NCBI GenBank assembly: GCA_052326605.1
Contig: JBKQMB010000047.1
Coordinates: 1-64,000 of the forward strand
Origin: Bog-756 sp052326605
GTDB lineage: Bacteria > Actinomycetota > Acidimicrobiia > Acidimicrobiales > RAAP-2
Direction of reading: 5' to 3'
Length of the DNA stretch: 64,000 bases
Notes under the pieces: generated by a model
Seen by the model: only the letters and a program-made list of their open reading frames with translations
Told to the model about the DNA's origin: nothing
The model's database searches: none
Position numbers and translations under genes: made by a program
Shown: one piece after another, positions 43,071 to 56,989 of the stretch
Position numbering within the stretch: position 1 is the stretch's first letter
Layout: every line of letters starts with the position of its first letter

Positions 43071-43145
43071 ATGAAGAAGCTCCTGATCCTCGCCATCGTC
43101 GTTGCCCTGGGTGTCGTCGCCGCCAAGCGGCTGCGCGCTTCCTGA
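43071..43145 (+). CDS. 24-residue membrane micro-protein
   Basis: ATG 43071 opens a 24-codon frame. It encodes a basic N-terminus (MKK), one hydrophobic helix of about 15 residues and a basic end (KRLRAS). This is similar in plan to the start of small actinobacterial single-span proteins such as DLW-39, but the acidic Asp-Leu-Trp tail is absent. The gene lies alone between the sigma factor and a convergent HAD gene. Support is modest because of its size. Confidence 0.5.
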   Translation: MKKLLILAIVVALGVVAAKRLRAS

Positions 43146-43176
43146 GCACTCCCGGCGCCTGCGCCGGCCCGCCTCA

Positions 43177-43968
43177 CTAGCCGTGGGCTCTGCGGGCCAT
43201 TCGCCAGACCACGAACGCCCCGACCGACGCTGCCGCGGCGGCGCCACCGACGGCGGTGGCCGTGATCGACAGGCGCGGGACACTGACCCGGTCGCGCAGG
43301 CGGACCGGCTTGGTGAACTGCATGACCTCCCACTCGCGCTCGCGGGCCACCTTGGCCAGGACCCGGTCGGGATTGACCGCCACGGGGTGCCCGACGGCCT
43401 CGAGCATGGGTAGGTCGGTGTAGGAGTCGGAGTAGGCCGACGACTCCTCGAGATCGAGCCCCTCCTCCTCGGCGAGCGCCCTCATCGCCTCGGCCTTGAA
43501 CGGGCCATAGGCGTAGAACTCCATCTCCCCCGCATACAGGCCGTCCGCGTCCACCACCGCCCGGGTGGCGATGGAACCGTCCACGCCCAGGTGCTCGGCC
43601 AGCGGCTGGACGATCTCCTCGGGTGACGCCGACACCAGGTAGACCTTGTGGCCGGCGGCACGGTGGGCCTCGATCAGGTCGAGGGCCTCGGCGTAGATGA
43701 TGGGCTCGACCGTCTCCTCGAGCGCCTCCCGCACGATCTCCCTGATCAGGTCGCGGTCCCAGCCCTTGGTCAGGGTGAGCATCGACTCGCGCACCCGGGC
43801 CAGCTTCTGCTCGCTGGCCCCGAGGTGGAGGTAGACGATCTGGGAGACCACCGAACGGACGATCAGGCGCCGGTTGATGAGACCGCCCCGGTAGAACGGC
43901 AGGCCGAAGGCGGCGATGGATGCCTTGGCGATGACCGTCTTGTCCAGGTCGAAGAACGCGGCGCGCAT
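43177..43968 (-). CDS. HAD-IB family hydrolase (SerB-like)
   Basis: The 263-residue HAD superfamily phosphatase has motif I FFDLDKTV (DxDxT), motif II VSASPEEIVQPLAEHLG, motif III Lys in YGPFKAEAMRAL and motif IV SDSYTDLPMLEAVG. It has a C-terminal hydrophobic helix (TATAVGGAAAAASVGAFVVW) that would anchor it to the membrane. Phosphoserine or a phospholipid precursor are plausible substrates. ATG 43968 is used; a TTG at 43980 directly after the trkA stop is possible. It lies downstream of the TrkA pair on the same strand. Confidence 0.87.
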   Translation of the reverse strand: MRAAFFDLDKTVIAKASIAAFGLPFYRGGLINRRLIVRSVVSQIVYLHLGASEQKLARVRESMLTLTKGWDRDLIREIVREALEETVEPIIYAEALDLIEAHRAAGHKVYLVSASPEEIVQPLAEHLGVDGSIATRAVVDADGLYAGEMEFYAYGPFKAEAMRALAEEEGLDLEESSAYSDSYTDLPMLEAVGHPVAVNPDRVLAKVAREREWEVMQFTKPVRLRDRVSVPRLSITATAVGGAAAAASVGAFVVWRMARRAHG

Positions 43969-43976
43969 CCGGGTCG

Positions 43977-44639
43977 TCAATGTCCTACCAACAGCTGCTG
44001 GACGGCCTCCTCGGCGTCGGCGGTCACCAGGGCCAGTACCTCGTCCCCGACGGCGAGGCGGGTGTCGCCCCGGGGGACCACCAGCTTGTCGGACCGGACC
44101 ACGGCCACCACGGTGGCCTCCCGGGGGAACCCGAGCTCGGCGAGGTCGACGCCGGCGGCCGGCGAGTCCTCGGCCAAGGTGACCTCCACCAGGTGTGCGG
44201 TCCCACCCTCGAACCGGAGCAGGCGCACCAGGCTGCCGACGGAGACGGCTTCTTCGACCAGGGCGGTGAGCAGCTGCGGCGTCGACACCGACACGTCGAC
44301 TCCCCAGCTCTCGGTGAACAGCCACTGGTTCTTCGGGTGGTTGACCCGGGCGACGACCCGGGGGACGGCGAACTCCTGCTTGGCCAGGAGGGAGACGACC
44401 AGGTTGTCCTCGTCGTCTCCGGTGGCGGCCACGACCACGTCGACGGTGGCCAGTCCGGCTGCGTCCAGGGACGAGACCTCGCAGGCGTCAGCCACCACCC
44501 AGGTGATGTCGAGGTCGGCCCGGATGCGGTCGATCAGATCGGGATCGCGCTCGATGACCAGCACGTCGTGGCCGTTGGCGTGGAGATCGGAGGCGATGGC
44601 CGTCCCCACGCTCCCCGCACCGGCAATGGCAACCCTCAT
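43977..44639 (-). CDS. TrkA/Ktr-type K+ channel regulatory protein (second of pair)
   Basis: The 220-residue protein has a Rossmann RCK_N domain (VAIAGAGSVGTAIASDL, VIERDPDLID) and a C-terminal RCK_C domain (AAGVDLAELGFPREATVVAVVR). It binds NAD(H) or ATP and gates a potassium transporter. ATG 44639 overlaps the stop of the other trkA-like gene (ATGA), so the two form a coupled pair, comparable to ceoB/ceoC of mycobacteria. The pair is divergent from an APC permease that is the probable partner. Confidence 0.9.
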   Translation of the reverse strand: MRVAIAGAGSVGTAIASDLHANGHDVLVIERDPDLIDRIRADLDITWVVADACEVSSLDAAGLATVDVVVAATGDDEDNLVVSLLAKQEFAVPRVVARVNHPKNQWLFTESWGVDVSVSTPQLLTALVEEAVSVGSLVRLLRFEGGTAHLVEVTLAEDSPAAGVDLAELGFPREATVVAVVRSDKLVVPRGDTRLAVGDEVLALVTADAEEAVQQLLVGH

Positions 44640-45406
44640 GGGCGTCCTCCTGTCACTGTGCCTTCGGGAACGGGGGCGTCTGCCCCTCCGCCCTCGGTCA
44701 CTGCACGGTCATCGGAAGGCCGGTCCGTGCCGCGGAAGCCGGCGGCGGGGGTCCCGACGATCCGCGTCTGTAGGCGCTCGAGGGCGGTGTCGGCGACCAT
44801 CAGGTGGAGGACGTCCCCGTCCTGGCCGACCAGGTCGTTGAAGTCGAGGCGGGCCACCCCGGCCCGGGTGACCGCCACCAGAGTGACCTCACCGGGCACC
44901 GAGAGGTCGGCCAGGCGCTTGCCCGCCCAGCGCTCGGGCAGTTCGCGTTCGACCAGGGAGAGCGTTCCTGTGGGGTCGGACCACTGACCCTCCGTGTCGG
45001 CGGGGTTCAGGCGCCGTTGGACCTGGTCGATGGTCCACGCCACGGTGGCCACGGTGGCGATGCCCAGGCGCAGGTAGATCTGCGCCCGGCGGGGGTCGTA
45101 GATGCGGGCCACCACATGGGGGATCTCGTAGGTCTCGCGGGCGATGCGGGCGGTCAGGATATTCGAGTTGTCACCGCTCGTCACCGCGGCCAGCGCCGCT
45201 GCCTCCCCGGCGCGCGCCCGCTCGAGGGCGTCGCGGTCGAAGCCCGATCCGACCACCGTCGTGCCGGCCCAATCGCTGGGCAACCTCCGGAACGCCTTGG
45301 GGTTGCGATCGATCATGGCAACCGAATGGCCCTGCTCGACCAGGCCGATCCCCAGGCCAGATCCGACCCGGCCACAACCGACGATGATGGTGTGCACCCG
45401 AACCAT
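44636..45406 (-). CDS. TrkA/Ktr-type K+ channel regulatory protein (first of pair)
   Basis: The 256-residue regulator has GCGRVGSGLGIGLVEQGHSV (glycine-rich nucleotide-binding loop), AMIDRNPKAF, and a C-terminal RCK_C segment (RWAGKRLADLSVPGEVTLVAVTRAG). A Gly/Pro-rich tail of about 30 residues follows. ATG 45406 is 131 bp from the divergent permease gene at 45538, so the shared intergenic region probably holds both promoters. It is coupled to the second trkA-like gene. Confidence 0.9.
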   Translation of the reverse strand: MVRVHTIIVGCGRVGSGLGIGLVEQGHSVAMIDRNPKAFRRLPSDWAGTTVVGSGFDRDALERARAGEAAALAAVTSGDNSNILTARIARETYEIPHVVARIYDPRRAQIYLRLGIATVATVAWTIDQVQRRLNPADTEGQWSDPTGTLSLVERELPERWAGKRLADLSVPGEVTLVAVTRAGVARLDFNDLVGQDGDVLHLMVADTALERLQTRIVGTPAAGFRGTDRPSDDRAVTEGGGADAPVPEGTVTGGRP

Positions 45407-45537
45407 GCAACACGCATCGTGGGGAGATCACAACTCACCCGCCGCGGTCTCGTGCCTGTCGCCTGCGGATTCCGGTGCCTCCCGTGCCTGCGGAGCCGGG
45501 TTCGGGCCTGCGGGGGCACCCATGGTTTACTGAGGGA

Positions 45538-48027
45538 ATGGATCCAGCGGCCACCGGTGTCAGGGGTCCAGATGATCCGGCGCCATCAGGGGTGACGGAG
45601 CCGGCGGCTGTGCCGGCGGCTGTGTCGGCGGCCATGACCGGTCCGGTGTCCCGGATGATGCCCGCCGCGGCGGCCGTGGTGAAGGTGGACCTCCCCGAGA
45701 CGCTCCGCTACCGGCTCAAGAACAAGCTGCTGGGCCCGCCGCTGGTCAACGAGCAACTGGGCGACGAGCGGCTGGGACGACCCTCGGCCCTCGGTGTCCT
45801 CGCACCGGACTGCATCTCCTCGTCGGCCTACGGCACCGAGGAGATGCTGACCCAGTTGGTCCCCTACATCGGGCTGGCGGCCTTCGCCATGGTGGTCCCG
45901 ATCACCATGGCGATCCTGGGCGTGCTGTTCTTCGTCACCCTTTCGTACCTCGACGTCATCGCGCTCTACACCAAGGCCGGCGGGGCCTATGTGGTGGCCC
46001 GCGAGAACTTCGGTCCGAAGGTGGCCCAGATCGCCGCCGTCGCCCTCCTGATCGACTACACGGTGACCGTGGCGGTCCAGACCGCTGCGGGCACCGCCGC
46101 CCTGACCAGCGCCTTCCCGACCCTCCTCCGCCTCCGCCTCACGGTCCCCATCACCGTTGCGGTGGTCCTCCTCCTCCTCTACGGCAACCTGCGGGGCATC
46201 CGCGAGGCGGGCAGGTTCTTCGCCTTCCCCACCTACTTCTTCATCTTCAGCCTGGGCTTCGTGGTGATCGCCGGCTACATCAAGGAGGCGTTGGGCACTC
46301 TGCAGGTCCACTCGGTCCAACACGCAGGCACGCTGCCCATCGGCCATGCCGGGTCGGGCCTCCTCTACGGGGCCTCGTTCATCATCATCCTGCGTTCGTT
46401 CGCCAACGGTGGCTCGTCGCTGACCGGCCTCGAGGCCATCTCCAATGGGGTCGGGGCGTTCCGCGAGCCGACGGCCAGGCACGCCCGGCAGACCCTGGTG
46501 ATCATGAGCAGCGTCCTGGCCTTCCTCGTGCTCGGGGTGACCCTCATCGCCCACTGGACCCACGCCGTTCCCTACGCGGCCGGGTCGCCGACCGTCGTCT
46601 CCCAGGAGGTCCGCTACGTCCTCGGCACCGGCCCGGTCGCCAGGCTCCTCTTCTACGTGGTGCAGTTCGCCACGGTCCTCATCCTCTACACCGGCGCCAA
46701 CACCAGCTTCAACGGCTTCCCGTTCCTGGCCAGCTTCGTCGCCCAGGACGCCTACCTGCCCAAGCAGCTGACCCGCCGGGGGCACCGCCTGGCCTTCTCC
46801 AACGGGATCATCGTGCTCACCGTGGTGGCGGTGGCCCTGTTGATCGCCACCGGGGCCAAGGTGTCCAGCCTGGTCGCCCTCTACGCCATCGGGGTGTTCA
46901 CCGGCTTCGCCATGGCCGGGGCGGGCATGGTCAAGCACCACTGGGACAACAAAGAGGCCCACTGGCGCCGCAACGTCGCCATCAATGCCATCTCCGCGTT
47001 CCTCACCGCCCTGATCGTCCTCATCTTCGCCACCGTGAAGTTCAAGGAGGGGGCATGGGTGGTCGTCGTGGTGGGGCCGCTGATGTACTTCGGGCTGGTC
47101 CGGCTGCACCGCCAGTACACGACCGAGGAGCACCAGCTCGAGGAAGGGGCCGCCGAGGCCGCCGAGGCGCCGGTCCTCAACCGCCATGTGGTGGTGGTCC
47201 TCGTCGACCAGCTCGACATGGCCAGCGCCCGCGCCCTCCAGTACGCCCGCACCCTGCACCCCGATGAGCTCCGAGCGGTCCATTTCGCACTGGACGCCCA
47301 GAAGTCCGAGGAACTCGAAGCCGAGTGGCGGCGTCTCGGCCTCGCCCACCTCCCCCTCGATGTCGAAGCGTGCGAGGACCGCCGGCTGACCAGGGCCACG
47401 CTCGAGCTGGCCGCCGAGACGGTCGCCGACCATCAGACCGAGCTGACCATCCTGCTACCCCGCCGCGGCTTCGCCGCCGGGTGGCAGCGGGTGCTGCACG
47501 ACGCGACCGCCGACCAGATCGCCGCCGCCGTGGCGCAGCTCCCCCACGTGAACGCCACCATGGTCCCGTACCAGTTGACCGGCGGTTGGTTCTCGCGTCG
47601 ACGCCAGTGGCGGAGGAACCCGGACGGCTCGGCCACCACCGCCAGAGGGGCCCGGGCCGCCGACCGGGCCGCCGACCGTGAGGCGGCGGTCAAGGCGTCC
47701 TTCGATCGATCGGCCTTCGGCGAGCAGAGGCGGGGGACCACGCCCATCGGCGAGGCCCAGTGGCGGCATCGGGTCAGAGTGGCCGGCCGGGTGAAGTCGG
47801 TGCGGGTGCAGCCCCGGGCGGGTACCTCCAATCTCGAGTGCATGCTGGTGGACGACACCGGCAAGCTGCTCCTGGTGTTCCAGGGTCGGCGCCGGATCCC
47901 GGGGATCCAACCCGGTGCCCGGCTGGTGGTCGAGGGGATGGTGGGGGACTGGGCCCGCCGCCAGGCCATCCTCAACCCCGACTACGAGCTCATCGCCGGA
48001 CCGGAGGCGGCCGTCGAGCCGACCTGA
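45538..48027 (+). CDS. APC-family permease fused to a C-terminal OB-fold domain
   Basis: The product is 829 residues. Residues about 75-530 are an APC-superfamily transporter (SALGVLAPDCISSSAYGTEE, then about 12 hydrophobic helices ending near VVVVVGPLMYFGLVRLHRQ). A USP-like cytoplasmic region follows. The last 90 residues form an OB fold (VAGRVKSVRVQP, LECMLVDDTGKLLLVFQGRR, LVVEGMVGD). In mycobacteria the corresponding permease (Rv2690c-like), the TrkA pair and a stand-alone OB-fold protein are neighbours; here the permease and OB fold are one chain. ATG 45538 follows TGAGGGA. Confidence 0.85.
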   Translation: MDPAATGVRGPDDPAPSGVTEPAAVPAAVSAAMTGPVSRMMPAAAAVVKVDLPETLRYRLKNKLLGPPLVNEQLGDERLGRPSALGVLAPDCISSSAYGTEEMLTQLVPYIGLAAFAMVVPITMAILGVLFFVTLSYLDVIALYTKAGGAYVVARENFGPKVAQIAAVALLIDYTVTVAVQTAAGTAALTSAFPTLLRLRLTVPITVAVVLLLLYGNLRGIREAGRFFAFPTYFFIFSLGFVVIAGYIKEALGTLQVHSVQHAGTLPIGHAGSGLLYGASFIIILRSFANGGSSLTGLEAISNGVGAFREPTARHARQTLVIMSSVLAFLVLGVTLIAHWTHAVPYAAGSPTVVSQEVRYVLGTGPVARLLFYVVQFATVLILYTGANTSFNGFPFLASFVAQDAYLPKQLTRRGHRLAFSNGIIVLTVVAVALLIATGAKVSSLVALYAIGVFTGFAMAGAGMVKHHWDNKEAHWRRNVAINAISAFLTALIVLIFATVKFKEGAWVVVVVGPLMYFGLVRLHRQYTTEEHQLEEGAAEAAEAPVLNRHVVVVLVDQLDMASARALQYARTLHPDELRAVHFALDAQKSEELEAEWRRLGLAHLPLDVEACEDRRLTRATLELAAETVADHQTELTILLPRRGFAAGWQRVLHDATADQIAAAVAQLPHVNATMVPYQLTGGWFSRRRQWRRNPDGSATTARGARAADRAADREAAVKASFDRSAFGEQRRGTTPIGEAQWRHRVRVAGRVKSVRVQPRAGTSNLECMLVDDTGKLLLVFQGRRRIPGIQPGARLVVEGMVGDWARRQAILNPDYELIAGPEAAVEPT

Positions 48028-48286
48028 TCGGCCCGGACGTCGCCGAACGAACAGGCACTCCCGGGAGGGGCTGTGGGCTGCTTCCTTGCCGGACACACCG
48101 TTTTGTCGGTATCTTCTGACCCCACTGCCGGGAACGGCGTGCCCTGACGGCGCGCCTCGGCGAACGGCCAGGTGGTCGAGACCATGCGGGCGGACGTTGT
48201 CTCCGGACGTCCCCGGTCGGTCGCGGTCGTCGAAGCCGGGACTGTCTCGACCATAATCAAGCAGTACACCGAAGGGAGCCCCACCG

Positions 48287-50701
<2,415 letters not shown>

Positions 50702-50790
50702 ATCCGCAGGTCACCGGGGCCTTGAGACCCTGGTGGCCTGTCTGCGGGGTTGACAACAGCTCTCCCCACCGTTCACCCTTGGCCACAGCC

Positions 50791-53792
<3,002 letters not shown>

Positions 53793-53796
<4 letters not shown>

Positions 53797-54428
53797 CCGG
53801 CAGCCCACGGGGTCGGCTGATCGCGTTCGAGGGGATCGACGGCTGCGGCAAGTCCACCCAGGCCGCCCTGCTCGCCGATCGGCTGGGGGCGGTCCTCACG
53901 TTCGAGCCGGGGGCCACCGGGCTGGGGGCGTCACTCCGGGAATTGCTGCTCGACCACGACCAGGCACCGGTGGCCGAACGTTCGGAGGCTCTGCTGATGG
54001 CCGCCGACCGGGCCCAGCACGTGGCCGAGGTGGTGAAGCCGGCGCTCGACGCCGGGACCTGGGTGGTCAGCGATCGCTTCACGGCCTCGACCTTGGCCTA
54101 TCAAGGGTTCGGTCGCGGGCTCGACCGGTCGGAGCTGGCCCGGCTGGTCCTCTTTGCCACCGGCGGGCTCGCCCCCGACCTGAACGTGCTCGTCGACGTC
54201 CCACTGGCGGTGGCCAGCGACCGCCGCGGCAGCACGCGTGCCGACCGCTTCGAATCGCAGGGTGACGGGTTCCAACAGCGGGTGGCCGATGGCTTCCGCC
54301 ACCTTGCCGCAGAGCCGGGTGCCCCCTGGCTGGTGGTCGACGGCAGCGGATCGGTGGAGCAGGTCGCCGCAGCCGTGTGGGCCGGCGTCGGGCGCCTGGT
54401 CGGCCCCGAGGGCCTCGATGGGAGATAG
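53793..54428 (+). CDS. tmk: Thymidylate kinase
   Basis: The 211-residue kinase phosphorylates dTMP to dTDP. Walker A is FEGIDGCGKSTQAALL, the DR(Y/F) motif is in VVSDRFTASTLAYQGFGRGL, and DVPLAVASDRR leads into the lid. GTG 53793 overlaps the topA stop, and the 3' end overlaps holB by 11 bp, giving a topA-tmk-holB operon. All motifs are present and the length is normal. Confidence 0.94.
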
Positions 54429-55542
54429 CGGAACGGCTGGCACCGCGGAGCTGCCCGCCCCGGAGCTCTTCGAGGGAGTGGTGGGCCAGCCCCGAGCGGT
54501 GGCCCAGCTGATGGCGGCGGCCCGTCATCCGGTCCACGCCTACCTCCTGCACGGGCCCCCTGGTTCGGGCAAGCGGGCGGCGGCGCGTGGCCTGGCAGCA
54601 GCGCTGCTCTGTCCGTCGGCGGGATGCGGGAAATGCAACTCGTGCCGCCGGGCCCTGGCGGGAAGCCATCCCGATCTGGTGACGGTGGAGCGCTCCGGAG
54701 CCACGCTCGACATCGACGAGGCCCGGGTCATCACCATGCGCGCCCAGCGGCGCCCTCTCGAATCGGCACGACAGGTCCTGATGGTGAATGACATCCACCT
54801 TGCCGGCCGTGCTGCCCCGGCGCTGCTGAAGACCATAGAGGAGCCCCCCGCGTCCACCGTGTTCGTGCTGGTGGCCGACGACCTTCCGTCCAGCCTGACC
54901 ACCATTGTCAGCCGATGCGTGCAGATCCCCTTCGACGCGATCTCGCCGACGGTCATGACGGCCTGGCTGGTCGACCACGGGGTAGACGTGGCTCTGGCCG
55001 AGTCGGTGGCAGCCGCCTCCGGTGGGCGCCTCGACCGGGCGCGCCTGCTGGTCAACGATGCCGGGTTCGCAGCACGCCAACAGCGGTGGCGGTCGGTTCC
55101 CACCCGACTGGACGGAACCGGCGCAGCGGCCGCCACGATGTCCTCCGAACTGCTGGCTTCGGCCGACGAGGCCCTGGCCCCCCTGCGGGAGCAGCACGCC
55201 CAGGAGATCGCGGCGCTCGTGGAGCAGTCCGAGGTCGGTGGGTCGAAGGGGGTCCCGGGCCGCAAGCAGATGGAAGACCGGCACAAGCGGGAAGAGCGGC
55301 GTTGGCGGACCGATGACCTCCGGTTCGGGTTGGCCACCCTCGCCGAGGTCTATCGCGACCGGCTGGTGGACACGGTCGGGGCGGCCACCGGGCCAGGGTC
55401 CCCGGGCAGCGCCTCCGAGCGACGCCGGGCGGCACGCCAGGTGGACGCCATCAGCGAGGCATCGGCTGCGCTCGGCCGCAATGCCAACGAGTCGCTCCTG
55501 ATGGACGCCTTGATGGTCGAACTGTCGGAGATGCTCGACTGA
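54418..55542 (+). CDS. holB: DNA polymerase III delta-prime subunit
   Basis: The 374-residue clamp-loader subunit has P-loop HGPPGSGKRAAARGLA, a zinc module CPSAGCGKCNSCRRA, VMVNDIHLAG-like Walker B region and a sensor region around IVSRCVQIPF. The SRC motif is kept. ATG 54418 lies inside the end of tmk. It completes the topA-tmk-holB replication operon. Delta-prime in some bacteria does not hydrolyse ATP; here the Walker A Lys is present (GKR rather than GKT), so activity is uncertain. Confidence 0.9.
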   Translation: MGDSGTAGTAELPAPELFEGVVGQPRAVAQLMAAARHPVHAYLLHGPPGSGKRAAARGLAAALLCPSAGCGKCNSCRRALAGSHPDLVTVERSGATLDIDEARVITMRAQRRPLESARQVLMVNDIHLAGRAAPALLKTIEEPPASTVFVLVADDLPSSLTTIVSRCVQIPFDAISPTVMTAWLVDHGVDVALAESVAAASGGRLDRARLLVNDAGFAARQQRWRSVPTRLDGTGAAAATMSSELLASADEALAPLREQHAQEIAALVEQSEVGGSKGVPGRKQMEDRHKREERRWRTDDLRFGLATLAEVYRDRLVDTVGAATGPGSPGSASERRRAARQVDAISEASAALGRNANESLLMDALMVELSEMLD

Positions 55543-55556
55543 CCCGGTCCCCCCGT

Positions 55557-55581
55557 CGGACGGAGCCCTGTTCTCCGTTCG
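55557..55581 (+). terminator. Possible terminator after holB
   Basis: A 9-bp stem with one G-T pair (CGGACGGAG / CTCCGTTCG) and a 7-nt loop lies between holB and tRNA-Thr. It would separate the operon from the tRNA. Confidence 0.5.
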
Positions 55582-55599
55582 GATAGCTTGTACACCCGC

Positions 55600-55675
55600 G
55601 CCTGGGTAGCTCAGTCGGTAGAGCAACGCACTCGTAATGCGTAGGTCAGGAGTTCGATTCTCCTCCCAGGCTCCA
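55600..55675 (+). tRNA. tRNA-Thr (anticodon CGT), CCA encoded
   Basis: It folds as acceptor GCCTGGG / CCCAGGC, D arm with GCTCAGTCGGTAGAGC, anticodon stem ACGCA / TGCGT with loop CTCGTAA (anticodon CGT) and T arm AGTTCGATTCT; encoded CCA follows the discriminator T. Its 3' half is the left attachment site of the small island, and the tRNA stays intact. Confidence 0.96.
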
Positions 55676-55678
55676 TGT
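55630..55678 (+). repeat. attL: 49-bp direct repeat within tRNA-Thr
   Basis: The 3' part of tRNA-Thr from the anticodon loop through CCA and three more bases is repeated perfectly at 63336-63384. It begins ACTCGTAATGCG and ends GGCTCCATGT. This is the left boundary of the island; the integrase begins 82 bp further on. Confidence 0.95.
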
Positions 55679-55703
55679 CAGAGGTGGTTTTTCACCATCT
55701 GAC
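55677..55703 (+). terminator. Hairpin directly after tRNA-Thr
   Basis: A stem of GTCAGA + GGTG pairing with CACC + (bulged A) TCTGAC around a GTTTTT loop follows the tRNA CCA. It probably terminates tRNA transcription and insulates the integrase. It lies inside the island, just past attL. Confidence 0.5.
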
Positions 55704-55711
55704 CCGAGGTC

Positions 55712-55735
55712 CATCCCATATTTCATCCCATATTT
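55712..55735. repeat. Tandem 12-bp repeat near attL (possible integrase arm sites)
   Basis: CATCCCATATTT occurs twice head-to-tail at 55712-55723 and 55724-55735, in an AT-rich patch between attL and the integrase start. This is the place where tyrosine integrases have arm-type binding repeats. Confidence 0.6.
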
Positions 55736-55760
55736 TGTCGAAACTTGTTAGCCATGGGCC

Positions 55761-56895
55761 ATGAAGGGGTCACGCCGGAAGCTGCGTCCGGGGGTCTGGG
55801 AGCTACGTGTCCATGCCGGCACATCGTCGGTCACAGGCAAGCCGAAGTACGTCTCCCGGACCTTCCACGGCTCCCCTGCCAAGTCGGCCGATGATGCGCT
55901 CAGCGAGCTGGTCACCGAAGTAGCAACCACCGATCACACCGGCCCGGCCGAGTCGTTTGGCGCCTACCTGGACCGCTGGCTGCCAAAGATGACCGTCTTG
56001 AAGGAGCTTTCGCCCACCACGGTTCGGGAGAACAAGCGGACCATCGAGAAGATCATCAAGCCGGCACTCGGCGGCGTCCCCCTCCGAGATCTTGGCGTCA
56101 ATCACCTGGATGACCTCTATGTGGCCCTCAGAAGCCGTGAGCGGCCCCTGTCGCCCGCCTCGGTCCGAAGGGGTCCATGCGGTCATCTCGGCGGCGCTGA
56201 ACCAGGCCGTGAGGGAGAGGGCAATCGCCTCGAATCCGGCGACCAGAACTACTCCACCGTCCGCTCGAACCGTCCCTAAGGCGGCTCCCACGCCTGCGGA
56301 GGTACAGGCCATGATCGGCGTGGCGGACAAGGAAGACGCCGATATGGCGGCATTCATCGCCTTGGCCGCCGTCACCGGCGCCCGGCGAGGTGAGCTCTGT
56401 GGCCTCCGCTGGGGTGACGTCGACTGGGATGCTCTGACCCTGACCATCGAGAGATCGATCACCGTCGTCGACGGTGAATGGATCACCAAGGACACCAAGA
56501 CTCATGCCGGCCGAGTACTCGCTTTGGACCCGTTCGCCGAGGAGGTGCTTCGCCGCCAGCGGGCACGGCACGACGAGCGGGCCGCTGAACTCGGCATCGA
56601 GCTGGACGCCGAGTCACCAGTCTTCTCCTATGACATGGTGCGTCCGATCTCGCCGGATACGACCAGTCACTACGTGAAGAAGATCGCCAAGAACGCCGGC
56701 GTGGACACCCACCTTCATGCGCTCCGTCACTTCGCAGCCACTCAGATGATCGGTGGTGGTCACGATGTGCGGACCGTTGCCGGCCGGCTTGGTCACCACG
56801 ATGCCTCCACGACGCTCAAGGTCTATAGCCACTTCCTCCCCGAGCGTGATCGCGACGCCGCAAACGCACTGGGCCAAGCTCTTACGGCGAGCTAA
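55761..56895 (+). pseudogene. int: Tyrosine integrase of the island, split by a +1 frameshift
   Basis: The N-terminal frame (from ATG 55761) has the arm-binding and SAM-like domains (WELRVHAGTSSVTGKPKYVS, SPTTVRENKRTIEKII) up to LSPASVRR. The catalytic half continues in another frame with VHAVISAALNQAV, GARRGELCGLRWGDV, HALRHFAATQMI, GRLGHHDAS and KVYSHFLPE, so R, HxxR, GH and Y are all present. The frames join if one G is removed from the GGGG run at 56170-56173. Joined, the protein would be about 377 residues, normal length. A recent inactivating insertion or an assembly/sequencing error are both possible. Confidence 0.88.
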
Positions 56896-56989
56896 GGGCA
56901 CTTCGGATTTCGGCGGGGGTGGTGTCCCGGCCACCTTCGTGCACGCGATTGTTACTGCTCCCGTGTACCAGGCACATGCGGGATGCCGG

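Noticed and set aside
45586..47433. 615-codon minus-strand open frame
   Set aside because: Antisense shadow of the permease gene, with the same composition bias.
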